Assembly (NCBI GenBank): GCA_035772405.1
Contig: JAYKKM010000201.1
Span: 275,001 to 339,000, forward strand
Length of the DNA stretch: 64,000 bases
Source of the DNA: Chrysogorgia sp. JL179-B06
Taxonomy: Eukaryota > Cnidaria > Anthozoa > Scleralcyonacea > Chrysogorgiidae
Direction: 5' to 3'
Under the pieces are notes generated by a model. It did no database searches and was not told the DNA's origin. It worked only from the letters and a program-made list of their open reading frames with translations. Shown one piece after another: positions 21,471 through 30,673 of the stretch. The position numbers were made by a program, and so were the translations under genes. The stretch's first letter is position 1. Each line of letters opens with the position of its first letter.

Positions 21471-21927
21471 AGTAGGTAACCCCCCATATACTTCCACAAA
21501 GGGATGCCGACAGGAAGTGACTTAATAGGATTAAGTGTGAATAATAATGAGCGTACGTACAGAATAACAATTAGCGTACGTACAGAATAATAACGAGACG
21601 TTGCGTTCGTGAGTTGGTCTGCACGCAATATGTAAAGTGAACGAAAAAATATCTGTTGATATCCTGTACAAGATTACTCGCAATACCAAAACAAAGGACA
21701 TTGAAACGAAACGCACGAAGAAGGATTATCGATTAATCGTGTATAATAAACGTGTTATTGTTGATGAATACAAAACACTACCTTATGCCGGTTATGGGTA
21801 CTGATTTTTATGTATATATTCATATGTTTGCAAAATAATTTGATCCCATCGAACGTTTCGCCATTATTCTTTAAAGTAATTGGCAATGAGCGTACGTACA
21901 GAATAATAATGAGCGTACGTACAGAAT
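21471..21927. repeat. Left terminal inverted repeat of Polinton-2
   Basis: Mirror of 34586-35068. Rich in the palindrome GCGTACGTAC followed by AGAATAATAATGA, with copies at about 21548, 21573, 21889 and 21914. Encodes a small inward-facing ORF. Inner limit approximate. Confidence 0.88.
21649..21804 (+). pseudogene. TIR-encoded small basic protein, left copy, start codon lost
   Basis: A 51-codon frame identical in layout to the copy in the right TIR (34735-34890). Here the ATG position reads ATA, so no start remains. The product is basic (RNTKTKDIETKRTKKDYRLI) and ends in YKTLPYAGYGY. It would be read from the end of the element inward. Confidence 0.5.
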
Positions 21928-22040
21928 ATGGAACACATAATTTAAGCCATTCGTTTATATTCTTTTGTAAATTTGGTGGTTCTTAAAAGAACCGTTTTGT
22001 ATTTGTCTTTGGTGCTGCAACCATTTTCTTCAACTTCTGA

Positions 22041-22307
22041 TTATAGACTAACTTTCATTTTGTCAAGAAACTTCCCCAGTATATCATACTCTTCAGAAAT
22101 ATAACCATGGCTAACACACGCGTACCAAACCTTTTCAATAAACTCTTCGTTAGTAAATGTTTCATCATCATCGTCAAAATCGGGAACCCATTTCTCTCTC
22201 TCTTCCTCTGTCAAATCATTTAAGATTTTATTCTTCAAATTTGAATAACACATATTGACGTTAAGTACAAGTCGATTCTTCGCCATAAACAGTATGTCGA
22301 TAGTCAT
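22041..22307 (-). CDS. Small helical protein, possible death-fold (DED-like)
   Basis: The frame is open from 22376, but its first codons cover GTACGTAC repeats, so the ATG at 22307 (or 22286) is more likely; about 82-89 residues. Predicted mostly helical. The C-terminal part VSHGYISEEYDILGKFLDKM resembles the 'gxIS-x-x-x-YdxL-x-x-xL' pattern near the end of death-effector domains. Resemblance is weak and rests on pattern only. It lies at the left end of Polinton-2, where accessory genes are expected. Confidence 0.4.
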   Translation of the reverse strand: MTIDILFMAKNRLVLNVNMCYSNLKNKILNDLTEEEREKWVPDFDDDDETFTNEEFIEKVWYACVSHGYISEEYDILGKFLDKMKVSL

Positions 22308-22376
22308 GCTGTGTGCACAAACTGTGTAAAGTGGAGTCCCAAGCGTACGTACGCAGGAATTATACAATTTTAACAA

Positions 22377-23458
22377 GAGCGTACGTACGCATTAGTCCTT
22401 GAATAAGTAAGTGATGATCCCCTGTGTTGCTTTGTTTACTTTAGCGTACGTACAGAATAATAATGAGCGTACGTACACACTAGTCCTTGAATATTGTTGC
22501 TATGTTTACTTTAGCGGGCGTACAGAATAATAATGAGCGTACCGTCACGCTGCAATCACGTGAGTTGGTCTGCACGCAATATATAAAGTGAACGAAAAAG
22601 TGTAGCTTTCGCTTATCCATCACGGTTCAGACTATTAGCTACGTCACTATTTATAGATTGTGTACCTATTTATTCATGTTTGTAGTATTTATTATGTATC
22701 CTAGCAACTAGTTGGATGGCAAACCGGAGTGAATGAATCAGTCTATTTTTTTGGTTAGGGTTTTTTGTCCATCAATCTAGTTTATTAGATTTATCACTCG
22801 TTTAGGTGAACGGAATAACCTAACAGGCTAGAAGCCCAATCGATAGGGCCTTGCGAGAGCCTACGATTTAAGGTCGTTGTCCGAATAATTTGCTGGTATT
22901 ATTGCAAAGGCAGCACTTTCTCCTCAATTACTTTTAGGACCCGAGTGGTGACCCGACCGGCCGGTAGCCACTAGACCACAACAGCTGGTCGAGATACATT
23001 TAAGATACATTGTGTTGCTGTATGACATAGGCAAGAACCCGTTTGCATATTTACATCATGTTTGATTTTGGTTTCATTTAACACGCGAGCGGAGTTCATT
23101 GAAGCGTTTGTGAATAATTTAACCGACATTATGCAAACTGCATGCTAAGGTATACATGTCAATCAGAAACATTTATATAGCGAAGAATAATGTTTTTTTC
23201 TGCGAAGAAAAAGACAATTTCTTCAAACTCTCGTGATCATGGTAATACTAATAAGTATATTATTGAAGTAAAGAGCAGATCCGGTTAAGTTTGACTTTGT
23301 GTTAGTTTATTAAGCTGGCAATACTGCGTGTCACAAAGGTATATGTTGAGGGCGAGAACGAGCATGTCCAGTTACGTCATAGCGCATAAATTAATTTGGA
23401 CATATTAACAAACACACGCATTAAGTTTCATTGTAATTTATTTCGAAGTAATAATGGT
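22377..23458. other. Non-coding stretch of Polinton-2
   Basis: No supported gene. The first 200 bp contain more GCGTACGTAC motifs (22375, 22443, 22466) and a second partial copy of TIR sequence (about 22555-22600, the GTGAGTTGGTCTGCACGCAA block). Around 22925-23000 the minus strand has an A-box-like TGGTCTAGTGG but no convincing B box, so a SINE remnant is possible. Confidence 0.5.
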
Positions 23459-23979
23459 TTACATGTTTGTAATGACATCCATTTTAGAATATACATATGT
23501 ACAAGAATTCATAGCGTAGCCATTGATTACAGGCGCTAGTTGTATCGCCAGTGTCCAAGCACTTGTTTTCCTTCGTATTAGGTTTACATGCTTTTTGCTG
23601 TGGCCTCTTATTAGAAACAGTGGTCTCTCCATGCTGTGATATTCCAGCTTTGTTGTCTGGTTTGGTAATGCGAGGGTGCTGCTTTTTCTTTGCAGGTCTT
23701 TTAGTTCGTTCGCTATTAACGAAAGATTGTTCGTGCTGTTCTCTCGCATCTCTGAGACATTTCCATATTCTTTTGTCGTTTCAAAACGCTTTCCAACGTT
23801 TTCTGTATATCGATTTCTTTCCCAACAACAAAAGTTTCTTTATCATTCGCCGATGGATTTAATCTTGCTTGAGTAAGATAATGTTGCCTCTCTTCACAGG
23901 AAAGTTGATGAAAGTTAGCCAAATGGTTGGACAACTTTATTTAACGTTTTTTCCCACAAATAAGACAATCCTTTCGCAT
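23459..23979 (-). pseudogene. C2H2 zinc-finger protein, frameshifted
   Basis: An ATG at 23977-23979 opens MRKDCLICGKK. After a shift the sequence continues LSNHLANFHQLSCEERQHYL, together giving one C-x2-C...H-x4-H finger. A basic, serine-rich tail continues through a second shift to 23459. Such single-finger proteins recur in cnidarian mobile elements. DNA binding is the inferred role. Confidence 0.5.
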
Positions 23980-24030
23980 TCGTGGTATACTGCAAACTGA
24001 TTGCTGTATTTCACTTCACAGACATAAAAA

Positions 24031-24143
24031 GTGTCTCGCAATGAAGTCCCGAAGTCCCTTCAGCGCCTTCGCGTACACCTCTTGGCAAAGCCAAGCGGTG
24101 TTGAAAGGGACCTTCGCGACTCCGGGACTCTATTGCGGGACAC
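24031..24143. repeat. Foldback repeat
   Basis: Arms GTGTCTCGCAATGAAGTCCC (24031) and the inverse ending in TTGCGGGACAC (24143) pair imperfectly over about 33 bp. Probably a small MITE inside Polinton-2. Confidence 0.6.
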
Positions 24144-24342
24144 TAGAAAATTATTTCGGAATACAAGATTGCAGGCCGATGCAATAGTCAGGCATTTCTC
24201 AAAAGGATCAATATCGGTGACGGAACGAAACAGTTCACGAAATTCAAGACAGCAACGTTGAAGGATATCGACGTCCGAACGGCAACAATGGGGCTCCTGT
24301 TTTTAGAGTGGACGTACGAGGATTTCCCTTTATATCAAAGGC

Positions 24343-24405
24343 CAAACGTCAGGCCAGTAAGGCCAAAAAGGCCTAAAGTCAGGCCAGTAAGGCCAAAAAG
24401 GCCAA
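24343..24405. repeat. Tandem repeat of AGGCCAGTAAGGCC units
   Basis: Two units of about 33 bp built from TCAGGCCAGTAAGGCCAAAA; unusually rich in GGCC palindromes. Directly precedes the tRNA-like sequence. Confidence 0.7.
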
Positions 24406-24411
24406 AATAAC

Positions 24412-24497
24412 ACCCCCGATGGGACTCGAACCCACAACCTTTCAATTGCTACTCACTAGTAGAAGACCAACGCGCTGATCCATTGCGCCATGGGGGT
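24412..24497 (-). tRNA. tRNA-Arg(TCT)-like sequence with a short intron
   Basis: Minus strand, 86 nt. A 7-bp acceptor stem (ACCCCCA/CGGGGGT, one mismatch), a D arm with A box TGGCGCAATGG, the anticodon region CTTCTA followed by a roughly 12-nt intron, and a T arm GTGGGTTCGAGTCCCAT with a good B box. The layout and intron match animal tRNA-Arg(TCT). The D loop has one extra base. It sits inside Polinton-2, so it may be a transposed or tRNA-derived copy rather than a working gene. Confidence 0.6.
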
Positions 24498-24608
24498 ATT
24501 GTGCATATCCTTAGGTTATATAATATTATTTAAGGGTATCATATGAAGTCCATGCGAAAATAAATAGAAAATACTTTTGTAGGAAAAATATTTTTTTCTA
24601 TTTATGCA

Positions 24609-24755
24609 CTAGTCACGACATATTATCGCAGCTATTTCTTCAGCGTCACTCTTCAGTAGTTTGTCTTCGATACGTTTCTGGCGATGATAAAGAAATATTT
24701 CTATATTGTCAGTGTCCAAAGAATCAGACGGCTTGTTTTGTGATGAACAAGACAT
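24609..24755 (-). CDS. Small acidic protein of unknown function
   Basis: 48 residues from ATG 24753-24755: serine-rich start (MSCSSQNKPSDSLDTDN), then a charged helix (YHRQKRIEDKLLKSDAEEIA). No family recognised. Coding is suggested by its composition and intact frame only. Confidence 0.35.
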   Translation of the reverse strand: MSCSSQNKPSDSLDTDNIEIFLYHRQKRIEDKLLKSDAEEIAAIICRD

Positions 24756-25029
24756 TTCGAAAATACAACAGCTCGATTGGATAGGTCTTTACCTGAAGAG
24801 TATCAGAGAATGTTTAACAGTTTTCTGTGAGTTGACGATGTCTTATAATGCCCGATACAAGTTTGATACGTGATTGATAATATTTGTTTGATGACTATAA
24901 CATTTATTAAAAAGCTGACACGACGTATGCTATCTTCATAGTACAATACAAGTCAACGTGTAAACACAAAACATTGGTAACTCTGTTAGCAAAAATCCAA
25001 AGATAAATAAAAACCATAACCGACAGATA

Positions 25030-25215
25030 TTGTTTAGAATAGGTATAAGTTTTGGGCGCAATGATCTCAATCTCGAGGGACATTTACAGATGGGATACAA
25101 TAGTAAAACCATCAAAAACTACAAGCCTATTGAAAGTGCACAATTGACAAACGAGACTATTAGTATTCAAGACGAAATAAACAGTATTCAAAATGTTGAA
25201 GCGATCCAAGAATAA
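25030..25215 (+). CDS. Short ORF upstream of the Polinton-2 integrase, doubtful
   Basis: 61 residues, with the C-terminal half rich in Ile, Asn, Gln and Glu (TISIQDEINSIQNVEAIQE). No domain recognised. Same strand as the integrase and 57 bp upstream of it. May be chance. Confidence 0.22.
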   Translation: MFRIGISFGRNDLNLEGHLQMGYNSKTIKNYKPIESAQLTNETISIQDEINSIQNVEAIQE

Positions 25216-25272
25216 AAGAGTCCATAATTTAACATGTTCTTTCATTCTATATGCGATAGCAAAGCATGCAAC

Positions 25273-26345
25273 ATGGATGATTACCTGTCTAGTGTTTATT
25301 ACGATCCAAAACGGTCGGGGGGTTTGGTGGAGTGAATCGTTTGTACGATGATGTGAAAAAGGAGGGGAAATTTAAAGTGAGCCGTAAGAAAATCAAAGAA
25401 TGGTTGATGTCATAAGATGCATATACTGTACATAAACCTGCTCGTGGAAGTTTTAAAAGAAACCGTGTGATCGTGGGTGGTATTGACCAGCAATGGCAAA
25501 TGGATTTAGCGGACATGCAAAGTATGCAGAAGTTTAACGATGGTTATCGCTATCTGCTCGTATGCATTGATGTATTTTCAAAGTATGCTTGGGTAGTTCC
25601 TTTGAAAAACAAAACAGGTCCTTCTCTGGTTGAAGCTTTCAAGGTCATTTTGTCTTCTGGACGCAAACCTGAAAAATTTATGACTGATCAAGGAACTGAG
25701 TTTTTCAACAGACATTTTCAAGCACTTGTGAAAGAAGAGGACATAGAATTGTACAACACGTATAACGAAACGAAAGCCTCTATCGTAGAACGTTTGATTC
25801 GTACGCTGAAAACGAAGATGTGGCGATACTTTACAGCCAAGAAAACCATGCGATACATTGACATGCTGCCTGATTTAGTGTACTCTTATAATCATAGTGT
25901 TCATCGTAGTATTAAAACAAAGCCAGCAGATGTCACTACCGAAAACGAAAAGAAAGTATGGCACACTTTGTACGACGAACATAGTGGTGTGAAAAATGTA
26001 AAGTATAAGTTTAAGATTGGTGACCAAGTTAGAATTAGTAAAATCAAACGTAAATTTGAAAAGGGTTACTTGCCAAATTTCTCAAAAGAAATATTTACTA
26101 TAAGTAAGCAAGTACCTCGCGATCCACCTGTGTATAAACTCAAAGACTATGACTACGAAGAACTGAAAGGAACATTTTACTATAAAGAATTGCAAAAGAT
26201 TATCAAACGAGATGACGTCTACGAAGTTGAGAAAATTCTTAAGAAACGTGGAAGAGGCAACAATGTACAATATTTTGTAAAATGGCTTGGGTATCCAAAC
26301 AAATTTAATTCATGGGTACCTGCTTCTGAAATAAATAAGATTTAA
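25273..26345 (+). pseudogene. Polinton-2 integrase with chromodomain, two breaks
   Basis: DDE integrase. ATG at 25273. A frameshift in the G6 run 25317-25322 and an in-frame TAA at 25413-25415 break the N-terminal zinc-binding region. From 25467 the frame is open for 292 residues. It carries core residues Asp in WQMDLADMQ, Asp in FMTDQGTEFFN and Glu in KASIVERLIRTLK. An SH3-like segment follows (VKYKFKIGDQVRISKIK) and then a chromodomain (YEVEKILKKRG...YFVKWLGYPNKFNSWVP). This is the family annotated in worms and cnidarians as transposon-derived F54H12.3. It heads a plus-strand block of structural genes. Confidence 0.88.
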
Positions 26346-26392
26346 ACCAGCGTCTGTGTCGCGTGTCTTTTATTCATACTCTTACGATCACA

Positions 26393-27138
26393 ATGAGTGG
26401 AACACATTTTTATCTCACGCTTCCTAGCAATGCATCGCTTTCTACTTTTCCAGATAACAAAACCACAAGTTATCGTGTGAAATTGCCACAAACCATTGAT
26501 TTGAATGGCGATTGGGAAGTGGGTTTGTATTCCATCTAGTACCCTAACACATGGCATACCCTTCAAAAGGACGATTCTCACCTATACTACAGTGACGATG
26601 GCTACATTTTTCTAACATCATTAATTGATTACGGTTACTACCAAACACTGGGTGATTTTATTAAATCCGTAAATAAAACATTGACAAAAGATACTAAGAG
26701 CAACATCACACTGACGTTTAATGATCAAACAGGAAAAGTGACAGTGCGTTTGAAAAATAAACATCAGTTAGCTATAGCTGGAAGAATGTCCGTCATTCTG
26801 GGTTTTGGAGGAAAGGAACAAAAAATCACAAAAACGACCGAAAGTCCTTACGTTTCTGATTTGCATGGATCGACAACGATGTATGTTTACTGTGATATAG
26901 TTCAACCACAGATCGTCGGAGACACGAATGCTAAATTGCTTCGCAGCATTCCGGTTGAAGGAAAGTCTGGTGACGTGTTACTAAAACTTTCACAAACATA
27001 CAATATGCACCTGTCCAAACTAAATCATTCGAAGATATGGAAATTCTTTTAAGGAACTACATGGGAGATCCTGTGCCATTTGAACGTGGGAAGGTGATAA
27101 CAACACTTCACTTCAGACAGCATAGTTATTTTACCTGA
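26393..27138 (+). pseudogene. Penton-like/minor capsid protein of Polinton-2, broken
   Basis: ATG at 26393. The start FYLTLPSNASLSTFPDNKTT followed by YRVKLPQTIDLNGDWEVGLY is a conserved Polinton pattern, which I take as a capsid-associated jelly-roll (penton-type) protein. An in-frame TAG at 26537-26539 replaces a Gln codon in that block. A frameshift near 26995 moves the last 45 residues (ending HFRQHSYFT, stop 27136-27138) out of frame. Downstream gene starts 2 bp later. Confidence 0.6.
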
Positions 27139-27140
27139 AG

Positions 27141-27583
27141 ATGACTAATCCATACGTACGTTACTATTTTGACCAGCAACAAGGCCAAGGGATGTCTGTT
27201 TTCAGAGGTAGTCCCTGGCAAGTTGGTCATGGTCAGATGGGGTATGGACTCGGTGGTTTGTTTCGTAGTATTGCAAGATCGGTCATGCCGATGGTTAAAA
27301 GTAGCGCCCGAGCTCTTGCAAATATTGCCCTGAATAGTGGCTCAAACTTTTTGGGAGATGTCCTAGCTGGTAAAAATGTAAAAGAATCTGCAAAAGCACG
27401 AGCCAAGGAGGCAGCCAATGTTGCGAAAAAGAGAACTGTCAATAAATTGCAGACAATGACTCAGACAGGAAATGGAAAACGTGGGAAGCAAACAGCTGAA
27501 AAGAGAAGGCACCTGCGTTTGCTGCCAGAAGCAACCAGGCCAAGAAGCGGAAAGCAACTCGCGCAGAATACATATTCGGATAA
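27141..27583 (+). pseudogene. Adenovirus pVI/pX-like minor capsid protein, 3' frameshift
   Basis: Starts MTNPYVRYYFDQQQGQGMS, then SPWQVGHGQMGYGLGGLFRS and an amphipathic stretch (IARSVMPMVKSSARALANIA). The centre is basic. This matches the Polinton protein likened to adenovirus core/minor capsid proteins. Near 27480 the natural frame is lost. The basic tail ending at TAA 27581-27583 is in another frame, and the open frame runs on to 27629 over the start of the capsid gene. Likely role: membrane-active or DNA-associated internal virion protein. Confidence 0.65.
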
Positions 27584-27585
27584 AC

Positions 27586-28913
27586 ATGAATTTCATACAC
27601 TCAAAGTCTCAAGAATGCACAAAAAGTGAACTCGATCTATTTTCGGTACCTCCAACGCAAATTAGTTTAGAAAAAGGACATTGGATCGATCACCAACCTG
27701 TTTCCAGTGTATCAGACGGTGGCCCAATTACGTTCCTGTCTGCAGGGACTGAAGATTATGTGGATTTATCAAAAACGATTTTGGTGGTAAGAGCAAAAGT
27801 AACCAAGGCAGACGGTGCAAATCTAGACGCTGACGAAAAGGTTGGCCCTGTGAACAATTTCCTGCACAGTTTGTTTAAACAAGTCGATGTCTTTCTGAAA
27901 GAAAAGCAAGTTACACAGGCCACGGGTACCTACAGCTACCGAGCATATCTGGAAACCCTCCTAAACTATGGTCCATCAGCAAAAAGGTCCCAACTCACTG
28001 CATCTCTGTTTTACAAAGATACTGCAGGGAACATGACCATGGCAGATCCGACATTAGCGGCTGCCAACGCCAACCTTGGTCTTAAATCGAGATACGAGTT
28101 TAGCAAGACGAGCGGGATTGTAGAGATGGTTGGCCCTATATTCAGCGACGTATTTTTCACCGAACGTCTCTTGCTAAGTTTTGTAGACCTGAAAGTTATT
28201 CTGAACCGCAGTGGCAACGAGTTTTGTCTGATGGCATCTGAGAACGATGCTGATTACAAAGTAAAGATGACCGATGCCTATCTCAAGATACGTAAGGTGA
28301 AAGTTAACCCAAGCATTTCCATGGCTCATGCCGTTCCATTGAAAAAAGGACCGGCTATCCACCCTATTCGACGTGTTGAGTGCAAGAGTTTCATTATTCC
28401 AGCAGGAAACCCCTCCCTAAGAAAAGATAACGTATTTAATGGACTTGTACCGAAATCATTTATCTTTGGTTTGGTCGAAAGCGCAGCGTTTAATGGTGCA
28501 TATAAGAAGAACCGGTACAACTTTCAACATTTTAACGTGTCATCTTCGGAATAACCGTGAATGGAGAATAAATGCCGTTTAAGCCGCTGCAGCTTTCCTT
28601 TGGAGCAAACCCCAGATTTGTTGAAGCATTTAGTACGCAATTTTCTGGTCCGGAAAAAATGTATTACAACACTGGAAACGATATAGCACGAGAAGAATTC
28701 CCAAAAGGTTATGCCGTTTATTGTTTCGATCTAACCGCTGATATGTGTGGGTCGTCTCCCCATTTTAACGTTGTTCAAAGAGGAAATTTGGCAGTTGACA
28801 TAAAGTTATCTGCCGCTCCTACAGCAACTGTGAGTCTCGTCTGTTACGGGGAATTCGAAAACCTGATTCAAATCGACGCAGAAAGGAATGTCATCTATGA
28901 TTACGGAGACTAA
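27586..28913 (+). pseudogene. Major capsid protein of Polinton-2 (F54H12.2-type), split
   Basis: Double jelly-roll type capsid protein by family. The frame is open from 27472, but the natural ATG is at 27586 (MNFIHSKSQECTKSELDLFS), three bases after the preceding gene's stop. The first part runs to 28554 (VNNFLHSLFKQVDVFLKEKQ, RYEFSKTSGIVEMVGPIFSD, LRKDNVFNGLVPKSFIFGLV). A frameshift near 28545 and an in-frame TAA just before 28572 separate it from the second part, 28572-28913 (MPFKPLQLSF..., ending NVIYDYGD). Joined length about 440 codons, as in relatives. The residues of the first part look well conserved, so decay is recent or slow. Confidence 0.85.
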
Positions 28914-29432
28914 ATGAACACTACACATATAGCTCGTGCACTAGAACAATACCCAGTTACAAGCAAGAAGTTTTGCGGTGTGTTTCCTAGTGACAAGCTA
29001 CCTCGAATGATTGACAAATATCTGTGTGGTTTCGTGGCCAATACAGATCCAAGCAGTGAACCTGGAACGTACTGGATGGCTTTTTACTTTCCATCAGAAC
29101 AGGAAGGAGAGCTTTTTGACAGTTATGGGCAGCCACCAGATTACTACATGGATTCATATGGAGACTTTTTAGATAAACACTCTTATGAATGGGAATTTAA
29201 CAAACGTAAACTGCAGAGTATTTGGTCAGATGTTTGTGGACAATACCGTATGTTTTATCTTAGTCATAGAGCACGAGGACACATCTTGAATAAGATCGTG
29301 CAGTTATTTAATAACAATACTATGTTAAATGATGCAAAAGTGTCTCAGTTTGTTAAGAATCATTTTAGAGTAATGTCAAAGCAGTTAAATGTTAACCTTA
29401 ATCAGTTTAGTAAACAGATGATTGAAAAATAA
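28914..29432 (+). CDS. Adenain-like maturation cysteine protease, catalytic residues lost
   Basis: 172 residues, open, starting right after the capsid gene's stop. FCGVFPSDKLP, then GTYWMAFYF, then GELFDSYGQPPDYY and CGQYRMFYLSHRARGH align with the C5 (adenain) type proteases of Polintons. In those the pattern is GTHW, then acidic, then CGQYC. Here the catalytic His is Tyr and the catalytic Cys is Arg (CGT), each explained by one base change. The fold may persist but protease activity should not. It ends the plus-strand structural block. Confidence 0.82.
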   Translation: MNTTHIARALEQYPVTSKKFCGVFPSDKLPRMIDKYLCGFVANTDPSSEPGTYWMAFYFPSEQEGELFDSYGQPPDYYMDSYGDFLDKHSYEWEFNKRKLQSIWSDVCGQYRMFYLSHRARGHILNKIVQLFNNNTMLNDAKVSQFVKNHFRVMSKQLNVNLNQFSKQMIEK

Positions 29433-29603
29433 TGTATTGTTTTATCTCAATAAATATTTGTTGTAAAACCAATATCGTGTGTGTTTTGATTCGTGCTGCC
29501 CCGCCCACTTAAAACACGACAACAAAAGACCGGTAATTAAGATTAAGCGTTTTATTTAACGACTCGCTTAAAATAGTTACATGTTGTTTATTTAGATTAA
29601 TAA
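29433..29603. terminator. Convergent gene end with AATAAA
   Basis: Spacer between the plus-strand block and the minus-strand block. Contains TCAATAAATATTTG (29447-29461), a polyadenylation signal candidate for the plus genes, and on the minus strand AATAAAACGC (about 29549). Confidence 0.4.
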
Positions 29604-30300
29604 TTAAGCCAACGCTTTAGAGTATGTTTTGCTTTGCTTGTCTCTGCACATCCTTTTGGAGGAGTTGGTAAATATGCGGAGGGACTTGCACGCTGTGGGC
29701 TGCTGTAAAGTACTTCCTCTTCCCCTCCAGACGAACTTTCCATTTGGGCTTGTCTCCATCTCGTTATTCCTTACAAGATCCGTAGGTATATTAATCTTCG
29801 ATAAAACACGAAAAAATTCATTTGAACCTATAGGATTAAAATTTTTTCTTCCTCTCATGGCATCGCTGACGAGATCGGATATATTTGAATGTTGAATTTT
29901 CACACCGTCCAGATTGACTTGTCCAGATTCGTCGCAAGAAATAACATCAGGTTTCGCCTTTAGTCGGTTTAAAAGTGCAGCCGCCATCGGACGCATCGTT
30001 TTTTGGTATATGTTCTACAATGACCGTGTCAGATAACTGTGCCTTTTCTAGGGGTAAAAGTTCATGCGCGGCATTGTTACTGGGTGCTATCCGAACGGTT
30101 GGTATTTGATTGTCCTTTTGACGTCTTCAGTCTAGATAACGTTCCAAGTTCGCATAGTATAGCTTCTGCTTTTCAGCATCATCCATATCCGTACGTTGAA
30201 GGATATTTGACATCTCCGTATCTTTTTGCATCATGTTGCTAACGATCGACCTCTTCATAACTTCTTCGGGAACCAGGATCATGTGTTTTGCGTGCTTCAT
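29604..30300 (-). pseudogene. Conserved Polinton protein of unknown function, broken
   Basis: ATG at 30298-30300 (MKHAKHMILVPEEVMKRSIV). A TGA near 30127, then a frameshift in an A-run near 30000, break it. The open 3' part 29604-29996 (AAALLNRLKAKPDVISCDES, NISDLVSDAMRGRKNFNP, FFRVLSKINIPTDLV) is a block I recognise as recurring in cnidarian Polintons. Function not known. Its start overlaps the upstream gene's stop by 4 bp. Confidence 0.6.
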
Positions 30301-30653
30301 TTTATGTGTAGGCTACCTAGTACACTTAGAACCGGCGGCAAGAGAGCTGTCAACAAATTTCCACCTTTTTGATTGAGGTACTTCTTTTTCTGTTTTCTTG
30401 ACACTTTTTTACTCGCAAAAGCACGGAGATGTGTCTTGTAGCGCGCCAAACGTCGCTTTTGACTAGGTGCTACAGGAATAACGCCTTTTAGTAAATTCAC
30501 TGAACACTCACAAATAGCTGTGATAACATCCGCTGGGCTATGCTCGATGAGCATTTTCCGCAATTTAGGTCCACATTTAACCATGACTTGAAGATAGGGC
30601 ATACTTCCTTTCACGCGCTCTGACATTTTGCAAATGATGGATTTAAGCAACAC
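30297..30653 (-). CDS. Conserved basic Polinton protein
   Basis: 118 residues. Helical N-terminal half (LRKMLIEHSPADVITAICEC), a strongly basic centre (PSQKRRLARYKTHLRAFASK, KKVSRKQKKKYLNQKGG), and a hydrophobic leucine-rich end (LLTALLPPVLSVLGSL). This arrangement recurs beside the ATPase gene in Polintons. A DNA-binding or internal virion role is inferred from charge. Intact. Confidence 0.65.
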   Translation of the reverse strand: MLLKSIICKMSERVKGSMPYLQVMVKCGPKLRKMLIEHSPADVITAICECSVNLLKGVIPVAPSQKRRLARYKTHLRAFASKKVSRKQKKKYLNQKGGNLLTALLPPVLSVLGSLHIK

Positions 30654-30673
30654 ACGTAGCTTTTAAATACGCT

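Noticed and set aside
21531..21716. 61-aa hydrophobic ORF in the Polinton-2 TIR (and its mirror at 34823-35008)
   Set aside because: Antisense to the better supported basic 51-codon frame; hydrophobic composition comes from the complement.
22800..23010. SINE or tRNA on the minus strand
   Set aside because: An A-box-like TGGTCTAGTGG is present but no matching B box or stems could be found.
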